A stretch of DNA of 64,000 bases. Source: Fictibacillus fluitans (lineage in GTDB: Bacteria; Bacillota; Bacilli; Bacillales; Fictibacillaceae). Each line of letters starts with the position of its first letter. Position 1 is the stretch's first letter. The stretch covers positions 186,001 to 250,000 of the forward strand of contig NZ_JAUHTR010000001.1 in NCBI RefSeq assembly GCF_030418125.1, written 5' to 3'. The notes under the pieces are model-generated. The model was given only the letters and a program-made list of their open reading frames with translations. It was not told where the DNA came from and did no database searches. The position numbers and the translations under genes were made by a program. Below are positions 1 through 9,032 of this stretch, in pieces.

Positions 1-495
1 TGGATGATCATAGTCGATGCCAGTATCGATGATCCCGACAACTATATCTTTGCCATCAACTGATTTGCCTGTACCTCCAGGCAATTTCCATGAAGCGCCA
101 TCATGGGTTACCTGTTTAATATCCCATTGATATGTATGATACAAATCATTCGCTGCTCCCGCTTCAAAATCCGGAAGAAGATTCGATTCGACTGTTTCGG
201 GGGTTACTTCATGCTCCTTGGCTGCATCTTGTATAAGCGACGACTTTTTCACCTGGGAAGCGAAATTAGGATTTGTGGTTTTGACTTCAACTGCTCCAAG
301 TTTACCTAGAGATTTCACCACATTACCGCCAGCATTCTTAATAGTTTGTTCGTATCCTGAGGGCAGGTTGTCTGAATCTTTGAACAGAACAACAAATTTT
401 TCCTCAGCGGAAGAAGCATGGACCTGTGGAGAAACAGTACCAAAGAAAGCGGCCGTACTTAATAGAAGTGTTGCTGCAAGTTTTTTCTTTTTCAT
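1..495 (-). CDS. Secreted subtilisin-like serine protease (S8), N-terminal part only
   Basis: The 165 codons present run off the left edge. The product starts MKKKKLAATLLLSTAAFFG, a Sec signal peptide with likely cleavage near VHASS (about residue 28). A propeptide of the inhibitor I9 type follows (about 32-105). The catalytic domain then begins, and the window cuts just after IIDTGIDYDHP; Asp157 in that motif is the first residue of the Asp-His-Ser triad. His and Ser lie outside the window. The ATG at 495-493 is preceded by AGGAGG (501-507 read on the minus strand). Family knowledge: such enzymes are exported, self-process the propeptide and degrade extracellular protein. It is divergent from the symporter operon. 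Whether the whole gene is intact cannot be seen. Confidence 0.9.
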   Translation of the reverse strand, partial: MKKKKLAATLLLSTAAFFGTVSPQVHASSAEEKFVVLFKDSDNLPSGYEQTIKNAGGNVVKSLGKLGAVEVKTTNPNFASQVKKSSLIQDAAKEHEVTPETVESNLLPDFEAGAANDLYHTYQWDIKQVTHDGASWKLPGGTGKSVDGKDIVVGIIDTGIDYDHP

Positions 496-754
496 TCAAA
501 TCCTCCTAATTAAAAAGTTTTAACAGTAAGGTGATTTCGACAGATTGGTTTACTTTTCCTCTTTTGTAAGAAAAAATAAATTAAATATTGTGATTTTTTG
601 TCGAGTTATTAGTTATTTACCACTTTGTTTAACAAAAATAGAAAAACACTTACACATTGTCCAATGAATTTTTATACGTGAAAAGTTATAATTAAAATTA
701 GTTTTAAAATTTAAAATTTTTAAACTAATAACCCAAAGAGGGAGGCGTTGGTAT

Positions 755-955
755 TTGAAATCTGTAAAGATACTTCTTTTTGTTCCTTTTATTGGTCTGT
801 TGGGATTTATTCCAGCAGCAAATCGGATTGAGCCTTATATTTTTGGATTGCCATTTTTACTGTTCTATATCATTTTTTGGATGGTTTTGTCTTCCGTTTT
901 ATTAACTGTGATTTATAAATTGGATCCTGAGAATAGGAGGAGGGACAGCCAATGA
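755..955 (+). CDS. Small DUF3311 membrane protein (YhjC-like)
   Basis: A 66-aa protein with two hydrophobic segments (about 4-22 and 29-53) and a charged C-terminus. It begins with TTG at 755, placed 10 bases after GGGAGG (about 739-744). DUF3311 proteins are regularly encoded just before a sodium:solute symporter, as in Bacillus subtilis yhjC-yhjB. Here the stop overlaps the symporter start as ATGA (952-955), so translational coupling is likely. By analogy it is a small accessory subunit of the transporter; its molecular role is not established. Confidence 0.85.
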   Translation: MKSVKILLFVPFIGLLGFIPAANRIEPYIFGLPFLLFYIIFWMVLSSVLLTVIYKLDPENRRRDSQ

Positions 956-2454
956 ACAGTGCATTGCTGATTATTCTTTTGTTCCTGCTGTTCTCTTTGT
1001 ATTTAGGCATAAGGGCTAAGAGAGGCAAAGACATGAATATGGAACAATTTGCAGTTGGCGGCCGGGGATTTGGAACACTGTTTATATTTTTGTTAATCGC
1101 TGGAGAAGTTTATACCACATTTACATTTCTTGGCGGCAGCGGCTGGGCTTATTCCAAGGGTGCTGCAGCCTATTATGTTCCAGCATACATATTCTTGGCT
1201 TATGTTCTTTCCTACTGGCTCGCTCCAAAGGTTTGGCGTTACGCGAAAGATCATAACATCATTTCACAGCCCGACTTTTTCGCCTCCAAGTACAACAGCC
1301 GTGGTCTTGGAATAATTGTGGCCATTGTTGGCAGCATGGCTCTCGTACCGTATATTGTCATCCAGTTCAAAGGGTTGGGTATTATCGTAGGAGAAGCCTC
1401 CTATGGTGCCATACCACCATTGACAGCAAGTATCATTGGAGCCGCGGTGGTGACCATTTATGTTATGGTTTCCGGTATTCATGGGTCGGCATGGACGGCA
1501 TTAATTAAAGATTTTATGATTCTTGCGATCGTTATTTTTCTTGGAATCTACATTCCTTTTCATTACTTTGGCGGTATTCAGCCGATGTTTGAAAATGTCC
1601 AGGCCGTAAAACCAGAGATGTTGACCTTGTCCGCAGAAGGACTTAGTCCGGCATGGTTTATATCTACTGTACTTTTGAATGCATTGGGATTTTATTTGCT
1701 GCCTAATTCATTTGTCGTCGTGTTATCTGCAAATGGTGAGAAATCCATTCGTAAAAATGCAATCACCTTGCCGTTGTATACTCTTCTGCTTTTGTTTGTA
1801 TTTTTCATTGGATTTGCAGCTGTGCTCAAGATACCAGGCCTGCAAGGCGCAGATGGCGACTTGTCTCTATTGCGGCTTGCTATCCAAACCTTTGATCCTT
1901 GGATGATTGGCTTGATAGGAGCTGCCGGTTTGTTGACTGCGCTGGTCCCGGCATCAGTCATGCTTATGGCAGCCTCGGTCGGGCTCACAAAGAGTTTTTA
2001 TAAGGTGCTCGTCCCGCATGCTACAGAAAAACAACAATTAAACGTTTCAAAACTTTTTATTCTTTTGATTTCCAGTGCTGCCCTGGTATTAACTGTAACA
2101 GGAGGAGAGGCACTGGCAATGTTGAACATCATGTCATACAGTCTGGTTACTCAATTGGCCCCTTCGCTATTCTTTAGTTTGTTTAATAAGAATACAGTTA
2201 ACAAATACGGGGCCGGTGCGGGAATTATCGTCAGTGTTCTATTGGTTCTTTACGTAACAATCAAAGAAATCAAGATCAGTACTTTCCTTCCTGACGTTCC
2301 TCATGTGATCAATGATATTAGTCTTGGATTCATCGCATTAATCATTAATGTCATCGTCATGCTGGTCGTAAGCTTCATTACGAGAGCAATGGCGGTAAAC
2401 TCTACATCGCTGGAAAATGTAGAAAACAGTAGTTTTCTAAAAAGAGAGGGTTGA
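952..2454 (+). CDS. Sodium:solute symporter family permease (YhjB-like)
   Basis: A 500-aa, highly hydrophobic protein with about 13 predicted membrane spans, matching the SSS family (PutP/PanF/YhjB type). It starts with a hydrophobic helix followed by the cytoplasmic stretch RAKRGKDMNMEQFAVGG, where the G(G)RG pattern of the family is visible. It couples solute uptake to Na+. The solute is unknown. The next two genes encode an amidohydrolase and an Ntn-type amidase/acyltransferase, so an amide- or N-acyl-containing compound (or its breakdown product) is a reasonable inference. The cassette 755-5193 is tightly packed and probably one transcript. Confidence 0.9.
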   Translation: MNSALLIILLFLLFSLYLGIRAKRGKDMNMEQFAVGGRGFGTLFIFLLIAGEVYTTFTFLGGSGWAYSKGAAAYYVPAYIFLAYVLSYWLAPKVWRYAKDHNIISQPDFFASKYNSRGLGIIVAIVGSMALVPYIVIQFKGLGIIVGEASYGAIPPLTASIIGAAVVTIYVMVSGIHGSAWTALIKDFMILAIVIFLGIYIPFHYFGGIQPMFENVQAVKPEMLTLSAEGLSPAWFISTVLLNALGFYLLPNSFVVVLSANGEKSIRKNAITLPLYTLLLLFVFFIGFAAVLKIPGLQGADGDLSLLRLAIQTFDPWMIGLIGAAGLLTALVPASVMLMAASVGLTKSFYKVLVPHATEKQQLNVSKLFILLISSAALVLTVTGGEALAMLNIMSYSLVTQLAPSLFFSLFNKNTVNKYGAGAGIIVSVLLVLYVTIKEIKISTFLPDVPHVINDISLGFIALIINVIVMLVVSFITRAMAVNSTSLENVENSSFLKREG

Positions 2455-2458
2455 GGAT

Positions 2459-4099
2459 ATGAAAGCAGATGTTGTATTTGTGAACGGGGAAGTGCTTAAA
2501 GTGGACGAGCACCACTCAATACAGGAAGCAGTGGCGGTCAAAGAAAATTTCATTGCAGCTGTCGGATCCAACGACGATATTAAATCGTATATTGGAGAAA
2601 AAACAGAAGTTATTGATCTGCAGGGAAAATCTTTGGTTCCAGGTTTTATTGATTCGCACGTGCACCTCACCATTTATGGGACAAACCTGTTGGGTGTTAG
2701 TTGTATTGAATCCCACATCGATTCCCTTGAGGATATATTTTATGATCTGCGAATGAAAGTGAAAGAAACACCAAAGGGAAAGTGGGTAAGAGCGTGGGGA
2801 TTCGATCAGCATGAAATAGATGAAAAAAGGTTTCCCACAAGGGAGGAATTGGATGAGATTTCGAGGGAGCATCCCATTCTTGTGATTCGAACCTGTAATC
2901 ATATGTGTGTAGCCAATAGCAAAGCTTTGGAGCTGGCTGATATCAATAACCACACTCCTGATCCTGAAGGGGGAATTATTGAAAGGGATGCCGACGGTCA
3001 ACTTACAGGAAAATTAATTGAGAACGCTCATATGCAGATGTTTAAAGTTGCGGGTTATAGCAGTGAAGAACTGAGTAAATCCATGAAATTGGCTTCCGAT
3101 GCATTTATTAAAGAGGGAATAACAAGCATTCACGATGCCGGAGCATATGGCAAAGGCTCTGAAACCCTTCGAATCATGCAACAAGCGGTCGGGAATAAAG
3201 ATATCCGGGTCAGGGTCTATGCCATCATGGGTTCGTTAACAAATTCACATGATTTTGTTCAACAAATGGTACAAGAAGGAAAAGTTACTGGTTTAGGCAA
3301 TGATAATTTTAAATTGGGACCGGTGAAGCTGTTTACAGATGGAAGCAGTACTGGCCCCACCATTGCTACACGCGAGCCGTATACAAGTGACGCCAATAAC
3401 AGCGGAATTATTTATTACAGCCAGGAAGACCTTGACCATTATTTGGGAAATGCACATAAAGAAGGTTTTCAAATTACGGCCCATGCCCAGGGAGACCGTG
3501 CTATTGAGATGCTGCTCGATTGTATTGAAAAAGCTGTAAAAGAACACCCTCGAAGCAATCATCGTCATCGAATTGAGCATGCCGGGATTGCCTCGCCAGA
3601 TCTGCAGCAAAGGATGAAAGAGCTTGAAATCATTCCGATTCCAAACCCTGTTTTCATATATGTAAATGGAGATGTATACAAGCAATACTATGGAGATCGT
3701 GTAAATGTCATGTATCCTGCTCGTGACTATCAGGAACTTGGAATTGTTGCAGCCTTTGGTTCTGATGCGCCAGTGACTTTTGTTAATCCATTACTCGGTA
3801 TTCATGCTGCAGTTAACCGGAAATCAAAATCGGGTCAGAATGTGGGAGAACAACAAAGAGTGGATGTGTTGGAAGCTCTTCGGTGCTATACCGTCAATGG
3901 AGCGTTTGCTAGTTTTGATGAAAAAAGGAAAGGAAGCATCGAAGCTGGGAAACTGGCTGATCTAGTGGTGTTGAGTGACAGCCTGTTAACGATTGATCCT
4001 GCCAAAATTAAAGATTTAGGTGTTGAGATGACAATGATCGACGGAAAGGTTTTATTTAAAAATGAGCAGCTGGTATATACGGGCGGAGGTAGCCGATGA
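2459..4099 (+). CDS. Amidohydrolase, YtcJ/amidohydrolase-3 family
   Basis: A 546-aa metal-dependent hydrolase. Visible motifs: the N-terminal metal site in GFIDSHVHL (HxH, about residue 63-72), a middle HAQGDRAIEM, HRIEHAG, and the Asp in AAFGSDAPV near residue 441. The C-terminal GSIEAGKLADLVVLS is typical of the composite beta-sandwich of amidohydrolases. The length fits the YtcJ group (about 530-550 aa), whose members cleave C-N bonds; substrates are mostly unknown. It begins 4 bases after the symporter and its stop overlaps the next start (ATGA at 4096-4099). Confidence 0.88.
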   Translation: MKADVVFVNGEVLKVDEHHSIQEAVAVKENFIAAVGSNDDIKSYIGEKTEVIDLQGKSLVPGFIDSHVHLTIYGTNLLGVSCIESHIDSLEDIFYDLRMKVKETPKGKWVRAWGFDQHEIDEKRFPTREELDEISREHPILVIRTCNHMCVANSKALELADINNHTPDPEGGIIERDADGQLTGKLIENAHMQMFKVAGYSSEELSKSMKLASDAFIKEGITSIHDAGAYGKGSETLRIMQQAVGNKDIRVRVYAIMGSLTNSHDFVQQMVQEGKVTGLGNDNFKLGPVKLFTDGSSTGPTIATREPYTSDANNSGIIYYSQEDLDHYLGNAHKEGFQITAHAQGDRAIEMLLDCIEKAVKEHPRSNHRHRIEHAGIASPDLQQRMKELEIIPIPNPVFIYVNGDVYKQYYGDRVNVMYPARDYQELGIVAAFGSDAPVTFVNPLLGIHAAVNRKSKSGQNVGEQQRVDVLEALRCYTVNGAFASFDEKRKGSIEAGKLADLVVLSDSLLTIDPAKIKDLGVEMTMIDGKVLFKNEQLVYTGGGSR

Positions 4100-5193
4100 A
4101 AGAATTCCCCTATATCCGGGTGCACGGTTCTCCCCATGAACGGGGCAAAAGGATTGGTGAGAAAGCCAGCAATTATATCATCCATAACATTGAAACTTAT
4201 AAAAAGATTTTTCTTGAAATGGGTAACGTCAGCTGGTCGGAGGCGCGAAAATTTGCGGAGCAATATATTCAAAGCATTGCAGAATACGATCAGGAAATTC
4301 TTGATGAAATTATTGGGATCAGCAAAGGTTCAGGACAACATCTGCTGGATATCATGGCGTTAAATACCCGCAGTGAAATTTTACTGAATTCTGATGGTTG
4401 TACAAGCATGGCGGTAGTGCCTAAGGGTGCTAAAAAGAGGGAAACATTGTTAGCACAAAACTGGGACTGGAATCCTGAAATAAATCCGGGCGTTATTCTG
4501 CTTGAAATTGACCAGGCTCCACGCCCAAACATTCTAATGGCAACCGAAGCAGGGATTGTAGGAAAAATCGGGCTAAATGGTGAAGGAGTAGGAGTATGTT
4601 TGAACCTCCTTGGCGCAAAGCACCATACTCGAGGTGTTCCAATTCATGTTATTCTCCGAGGAATATTAAACAGCCGCTCCGTTTCTCAAGCCATCGGTCA
4701 GATAGCAAGAGCAGAGAGAGGAACTGCAGCAAATTTCTTAATCGCAGACGGTGAAGGAAGCGCCTTTAATGTTGAATCCACAGGTGCAGATTTTGACGTT
4801 CTTTTTCCTGAAGAAGGTATTCTGTGTCATACCAATCATTTTACGAGCAACCGGATGAATGTTGTGGATACTGGGAGAGTAAAGTTTCCGGATACATATT
4901 TGAGGTTATGCCGGAGCAGAGAACTTTTGAATGATCGTACAGAAAAAGTAAATACAGAGGACATTAAACATATTTTAGCTGACCATCATGGCTATCCGGA
5001 TTCCATTTGCCGTCATGGCAATACCGTTCCCACTGATCTGGGAAGAATAGCTGCCAGCAATACCGTTTTTTCAATCGTCATGAACTTATCCAGCAAGTCA
5101 CTTGAAATTACATATGGAGAACCCTGTTCTGCAGAGTATGTTTCCTATTCATTGGATGAGCGTTGCGGAAATAAAGAAAAAACAATTTCCTAG
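4096..5193 (+). CDS. C45 family autoproteolytic acyltransferase/amidase
   Basis: A 365-aa protein of the acyl-CoA:6-aminopenicillanate acyltransferase (IAT, peptidase C45) type. The diagnostic site is NSDGCTSM with Cys102. In this family the bond before Cys is self-cleaved and the new N-terminal Cys acts as nucleophile (Ntn fold). AQNWDWNP (about 116-123) and the later AASNTVFSIVM are further family-like stretches. No signal peptide, so it should be cytoplasmic. Bacterial members are usually amidases or acyltransferases on N-acyl compounds rather than penicillin enzymes. With an amidohydrolase and symporter in the same operon, catabolism of an N-acylated compound is the best inference. Confidence 0.85.
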   Translation: MKEFPYIRVHGSPHERGKRIGEKASNYIIHNIETYKKIFLEMGNVSWSEARKFAEQYIQSIAEYDQEILDEIIGISKGSGQHLLDIMALNTRSEILLNSDGCTSMAVVPKGAKKRETLLAQNWDWNPEINPGVILLEIDQAPRPNILMATEAGIVGKIGLNGEGVGVCLNLLGAKHHTRGVPIHVILRGILNSRSVSQAIGQIARAERGTAANFLIADGEGSAFNVESTGADFDVLFPEEGILCHTNHFTSNRMNVVDTGRVKFPDTYLRLCRSRELLNDRTEKVNTEDIKHILADHHGYPDSICRHGNTVPTDLGRIAASNTVFSIVMNLSSKSLEITYGEPCSAEYVSYSLDERCGNKEKTIS

Positions 5194-5204
5194 TTGAGCA
5201 ATTA

Positions 5205-5240
5205 AAAAGGAAACCGATGCATGTTTACCGGTTTCCTTTT
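5205..5240. terminator. Bidirectional hairpin terminator
   Basis: A 12-bp perfect stem (AAAAGGAAACCG pairing with CGGTTTCCTTTT) around a 12-base loop lies between the stop of the C45 gene (+) and the stop of the DUF624 gene (-). The A/T-rich ends supply a U tract in either direction. Confidence 0.8.
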
Positions 5241-5241
5241 C

Positions 5242-5913
5242 CTATGTCTTCGGAACTGCTTTGTAATAAAAATAGAAAGATACAAATGCGGCTACAGACC
5301 CCATGCCCAGAAGGATGAAGGCGGTAAACACATTAAAGCTAATATATAAAATCGCACTACAGCAAAGAGCAATGCATATGGTTTGTACCGGACGGCCGAT
5401 GCCCAGCAAAAACGAATTTTTCAACAATGCCCAAAAAGCTAAATGAACATGTACGGTGTTGCTTAGAAAATGCAGCGTGATGACAAAAATGTAGGCGCCG
5501 ATCGCAGCAAACAAATAGATAAAGGGCGAGTTTAATTTCATAAAATAGAAATAATCGATGATTAATATGGACCACAGTACGGTAAACAAAACTCCTCCGG
5601 TCATGCTTTTAACATAATTCTCTTTATAGGATCTAACATACAACATCAGAAGGGAGTTATCCGAGTTGCCCATAATCCATTTCCTCACCACGCCGAATAG
5701 AGCAGAGGTGGCTGGGAAAAAGCAAAAAGGTGCGAGCAGGGCAATAAGTATCAGATTGGCCAGAAGGTGGTCGGGCGACTTTGCCAGAAAAACGTTAAAC
5801 GCTAGAAAAACAATAGGTAAGTTAAAGACCAGCCATAACACATTTGCGATAAAGAAACGGACCACCCATTCACAAATTCGGTAGAAAACAGCGATTAAGC
5901 CAGAGCCTTGCAT
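5242..5913 (-). CDS. DUF624 membrane protein (YesV/YteU-like)
   Basis: A 223-aa protein with about five or six hydrophobic helices. It starts MQGSGLIAVFYRICEWVVRF and contains NVLWLVFNLPIVF, the typical DUF624 opening. These proteins are widespread in Bacillales, nearly always beside LplB/YtcP-type sugar importers and LacI or AraC regulators, but their function is not known. The ATG at 5913 follows GGGGGAT. It is divergent from the LacI gene and may be under the same operators in the 5914-6052 gap. Confidence 0.85.
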   Translation of the reverse strand: MQGSGLIAVFYRICEWVVRFFIANVLWLVFNLPIVFLAFNVFLAKSPDHLLANLILIALLAPFCFFPATSALFGVVRKWIMGNSDNSLLMLYVRSYKENYVKSMTGGVLFTVLWSILIIDYFYFMKLNSPFIYLFAAIGAYIFVITLHFLSNTVHVHLAFWALLKNSFLLGIGRPVQTICIALCCSAILYISFNVFTAFILLGMGSVAAFVSFYFYYKAVPKT

Positions 5914-5933
5914 TTTTATCCCCCTTTTCGTTA

Positions 5934-6034
5934 TTCAACGTTATTGAAAATCATCAAAGTTTTTTGGGAATTTTCAAAAAACTGTTGCCAAACGTCTTTC
6001 TTGCGTATATTCTAAAGCTATTAAAACGTTTTTA
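5934..6034. promoter_or_regulatory. LacI-type operators between DUF624 and lacI genes
   Basis: Two palindromes lie in the divergent intergenic region: TTCAACGTTATTGAA (5934-5948) and TTAAAACGTTTTTA (6021-6034, with a perfect AAAACGTTTT core). Similar cores recur before the downstream importer genes (7086-7099 and 9033-9050). LacI-family operators typically have a central CG, so autoregulation plus control of the transporter genes is inferred. Confidence 0.6.
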
Positions 6035-6052
6035 TGAAGGCGGTAGATTACT

Positions 6053-7060
6053 ATAAATAAAGTTACCATAAAAGACGTAGCCAGGGAAGCGGGCGTTTCA
6101 ATTTCTACGGTATCGAACGCCTTGAACAATGTTGATGTGCTTCTTCCAGAAACAAAAGATCATGTGCTGCGTGTAGCAAAGAAAATGAATTACATACCCA
6201 ATTTAAACGGAAAAAATTTAAAATCAAGAGCTACAAAGGTGCTCGGCCTTTTCATCACGAGCATGCAAGGCCCATATTACGGAACATTAACCGATTCGAT
6301 TTACAAAGAGTGTGAGAAATATGGTTATGAATTAAATGTATTTATTACGAAAAACGAGCAAAATGCCTTGAGCAACATTCTGGGCAGGCGGGTGGACGGA
6401 GCCATTATCTCCAATGAGTGGATTACAGAAAACCATATTGACACGTTTGAACAAACGGACACGCCCATCGTTTTTTTAGACCGGGAAAAAGCGAGCAAAA
6501 CCATCTCAAGCGTTGTATTCGACTCTTACCGTGGCGGGCAAACCGTGGCTAAATACCTGATTAATCAAGGGCATAAACGGATTGCCTATATCCACGGGTA
6601 CCCCAACCTTTATGATGATGTTGAGAGATTCAGAGGATTAAGCGATACACTGAAATCTGCAGGAATCGACTTTTCAGAAGAACATCGTTTGATGGGTTAT
6701 TTTGAAGAGGCAGCGAGCTACAGTGCGGTGATCGCCTTTTTAAAAAGCGGAAAATCATTGCCGGATGCTTTTTTTGCTGCCAATGATTTAAGTGCGATCG
6801 GCTGTATCAAAGCGTTAAAAGCAGAAGGGTTGATCGTGCCAGATGATGTGAGTGTAATTGGATTTGACAATATAGATTTGAGTGAAGTTTTCTCACCTTC
6901 GCTGACGACGGTAAACAACCCAATCGCCAGGCAGGGGAAGCTGGCTGTTCAACGCTTGCTTTCAATCATACAGCAAGAAAGGGAGGGAAGAGTGGAAAAG
7001 CTGGAAGGGAACCTGATTATAAGAGATTCTTGCAACATCAATAAAAACGTTTTAATCTAA
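6053..7060 (+). CDS. LacI family transcriptional regulator with apparent ATA start
   Basis: A 335-aa protein if read from 6053: (M)NKVTIKDVAREAGVSISTV, a complete LacI helix-turn-helix, then hinge and periplasmic-binding-type sensor domain (DFSEEHRLMG, AFFAANDLSAIG, PDDVSVIGFDNIDLS). No ATG, GTG or TTG exists in this frame between the upstream stop (TAG at 6044-6046) and a TTG at 6122, which would delete most of the DNA-binding motif. GAAGGCGG at 6036-6043 sits 9 bases before ATA at 6053, exactly where ATG would be expected; ATT at 6047 is only 3 bases away. So it starts at ATA or has lost its start codon. It probably represses the following ABC importer and GH2 genes in response to an oligosaccharide. 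Confidence 0.8.
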   Translation: MNKVTIKDVAREAGVSISTVSNALNNVDVLLPETKDHVLRVAKKMNYIPNLNGKNLKSRATKVLGLFITSMQGPYYGTLTDSIYKECEKYGYELNVFITKNEQNALSNILGRRVDGAIISNEWITENHIDTFEQTDTPIVFLDREKASKTISSVVFDSYRGGQTVAKYLINQGHKRIAYIHGYPNLYDDVERFRGLSDTLKSAGIDFSEEHRLMGYFEEAASYSAVIAFLKSGKSLPDAFFAANDLSAIGCIKALKAEGLIVPDDVSVIGFDNIDLSEVFSPSLTTVNNPIARQGKLAVQRLLSIIQQEREGRVEKLEGNLIIRDSCNINKNVLI

Positions 7061-7085
7061 GGCGGGTTTTCCCGCTTGCCTGTAA

Positions 7086-7119
7086 TAAAAACGTTTAACC
7101 AGAAATGTAAACGCTTTAA
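7086..7119. promoter_or_regulatory. LacI-like operator and cre-like site before the lplB-like gene
   Basis: AAAAACGTTTAA (7087-7098) shares the AAACGTTT core with the operators before the lacI gene. Right after it, TGTAAACGCTTTAA (7106-7119) matches the CcpA cre consensus TGWAANCGNTNWCA except at one position. This suggests substrate induction plus catabolite repression of the importer operon. Confidence 0.5.
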
Positions 7120-7152
7120 TTTTAAAACTACATATCCAGAGAGGAGTAGAAC

Positions 7153-8067
7153 ATGACTAAAAAAACGTTTTGGCACAAACTAAAATCCCAAATCCCGCTG
7201 CAGCTCATGGTTATCCCCGGAATTATTTTTATGATCATATTTTGCTATATTCCAATCTATGGTTTGGTGATTGCCTTTAAGAGCCTTACCGTCACCGATA
7301 CGATTGCAAGTGCTCCGTGGGTGGGGCTGGAAAATTTCAAGATAGCCTTCAGCGACAAATTCTTTTGGGAATCCGTAGTAAACACACTCGCCATCAGCTT
7401 TTTGAAATTAGGGATCGGTTTTATCGCTCCCATTATATTATCGATTATGATTTTTGAGTTAAAGGATGGCTGGTTCAAAAAGACCGTTCAAACCATTTCC
7501 TACTTACCGCACTTTCTTTCCTGGATCGTGGTAGGAGGGATGTTGATCAGCTGGCTCTCCACTTCGGGACTGATCAATACGTTTTTGGTTGGCATTGGAG
7601 TTATAGACAGTCCTAAAAACTATTTGGTGGATCCAAACAGCTACTGGTTCATCGCGGTTCTGTCTGATGTCTGGAAAAGTGTGGGCTGGGGAACGATCAT
7701 TTATCTGGCTACGATGGCCGGTATTGATCCTACCTACTATGAAGCGGCGAAGATTGATGGCGCCACAAAAATGCAGCAGATTTTCCACATCACTCTTCCT
7801 TTGATGAAATTTGTCATCACCTTAATGTTCATCCTGGCAGTGGGAGGAATTTTAGGTTCCAATTTAGATCAGACGCTCGTCCTGATTAACCCGTTAAATG
7901 CTTCCCATGCAGAAGTAATCAACTCCTATGTATACAAAATAGGACTCGCTCAGGGTGACTTTTCTTACGCAACAGCAGTTGGCTTGGCCATTTCTGTGAT
8001 TTCATTGCTGTTGGTTGTGATTACAAACAAGCTTTCTAAAAAGGTTAATAACCGATCCATTTTCTAG
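7153..8067 (+). CDS. Carbohydrate ABC importer permease (LplB/YtcP-type)
   Basis: A 304-aa membrane protein with six hydrophobic segments and the binding-protein-dependent permease EAA loop YYEAAKIDGATKMQQIFHITLP (about 195-216), which docks the ATPase. The N-terminal pattern (short cytoplasmic head, then PLQLMVIPGIIFMIIFCYIPIYG) is that of the LplB subgroup, which works with large lipoproteins such as LplA. It pairs with the next gene as the heterodimeric channel for an oligosaccharide. No ATPase gene lies nearby. Confidence 0.92.
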   Translation: MTKKTFWHKLKSQIPLQLMVIPGIIFMIIFCYIPIYGLVIAFKSLTVTDTIASAPWVGLENFKIAFSDKFFWESVVNTLAISFLKLGIGFIAPIILSIMIFELKDGWFKKTVQTISYLPHFLSWIVVGGMLISWLSTSGLINTFLVGIGVIDSPKNYLVDPNSYWFIAVLSDVWKSVGWGTIIYLATMAGIDPTYYEAAKIDGATKMQQIFHITLPLMKFVITLMFILAVGGILGSNLDQTLVLINPLNASHAEVINSYVYKIGLAQGDFSYATAVGLAISVISLLLVVITNKLSKKVNNRSIF

Positions 8068-8077
8068 GAGGGCAGAT

Positions 8078-8998
8078 ATGAAAATAGCGGACAGTAAGCC
8101 AGTCTCGATGGGACTACCTATGCCAAAAGTGAAAAAAATGAAGGAAAACCGTGTTTTTAATGCGATTAATTTACTGTGCATCAGTGTTTTTACCATCCTT
8201 ATTATTTTCCCAATCTGGGACATTATTGTGGCCTCGTTCAGCAGTCCACAGGCACAGGCCAGTGCGGGCATCAGGCTTTGGCCAAAAGAGTTTTCAATTG
8301 AAAGCTATAAACTGGTGTTTAATGATGCTTCCATATGGAACGCCTTCATGATTTCGGTTTTGAAAACAGTCGTTGGTGTCATCACGCATGTGTTTTTTAC
8401 AGCCATGGTGGCCTATGGAATGAGTAAACGAAACCTGCTCGGAAGAAACTTCTACACAGCGCTTGGAGTAGGAACCATGTTTTTCAGCGGTGGGATGATT
8501 CCTACCTACCTGCTGATGAAGGATTTGGGATTGCTTGACAGCTTTTGGGTATACATTATTCCTTCATTATTCAGCTATTTTGACATGATTATCATCATGA
8601 ACTTTTTCCGTGAGATTCCCTCTTCCCTGGAAGAGTCGGCAACCATTGACGGAGCAGGGGTATGGACCATTTTTATGAAAATTATTATGCCGTTATCCAT
8701 GCCGGTTCTTGCTACCATCGCCCTTTTTAACGGGGTATTCCAATGGAATGATTATATGACTGCCAAGCTGTACATCTCCAACGAAGCCCTGCATCCGATT
8801 CAGATGAAGCTCTATACCATCATTGTTCAGCAGCAGGCTCAAACCATGCAATCAACGGCATCTGTGGTCATCCCAACGACTTCATTGTCCATTCAGCTGG
8901 CGACGATTGTTATTGCAACGGTTCCGATTGTTTTGGTTTATCCATTCCTTCAGAAGTATTTCATCTCCGGTATGATGATCGGAGCAGTGAAGGAGTAG
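8078..8998 (+). CDS. Carbohydrate ABC importer permease (LplC/YtcP-type)
   Basis: A 306-aa permease with six predicted spans and the EAA-loop sequence LEESATIDGAGVWTIFMKI (about 188-206). The C-terminus ends KYFISGMMIGAVKE, the conserved GxxxGAVKG-like tail of this class. It starts 10 bases after the first permease and is the second half of the channel. The long periplasmic stretch around SNEALHPIQMKLYTIIVQQQAQ is usual for LplC-type subunits. Confidence 0.92.
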   Translation: MKIADSKPVSMGLPMPKVKKMKENRVFNAINLLCISVFTILIIFPIWDIIVASFSSPQAQASAGIRLWPKEFSIESYKLVFNDASIWNAFMISVLKTVVGVITHVFFTAMVAYGMSKRNLLGRNFYTALGVGTMFFSGGMIPTYLLMKDLGLLDSFWVYIIPSLFSYFDMIIIMNFFREIPSSLEESATIDGAGVWTIFMKIIMPLSMPVLATIALFNGVFQWNDYMTAKLYISNEALHPIQMKLYTIIVQQQAQTMQSTASVVIPTTSLSIQLATIVIATVPIVLVYPFLQKYFISGMMIGAVKE

Positions 8999-9032
8999 CC
9001 TTTGTTCATCCATGAATAACAAAATAAATTTT

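Noticed and set aside
7061-7082. GC-rich hairpin GCGGG-TTTT-CCCGC after the LacI gene as a terminator
   Set aside because: The stem is only 5 bp and no T run follows; at best a weak attenuator.
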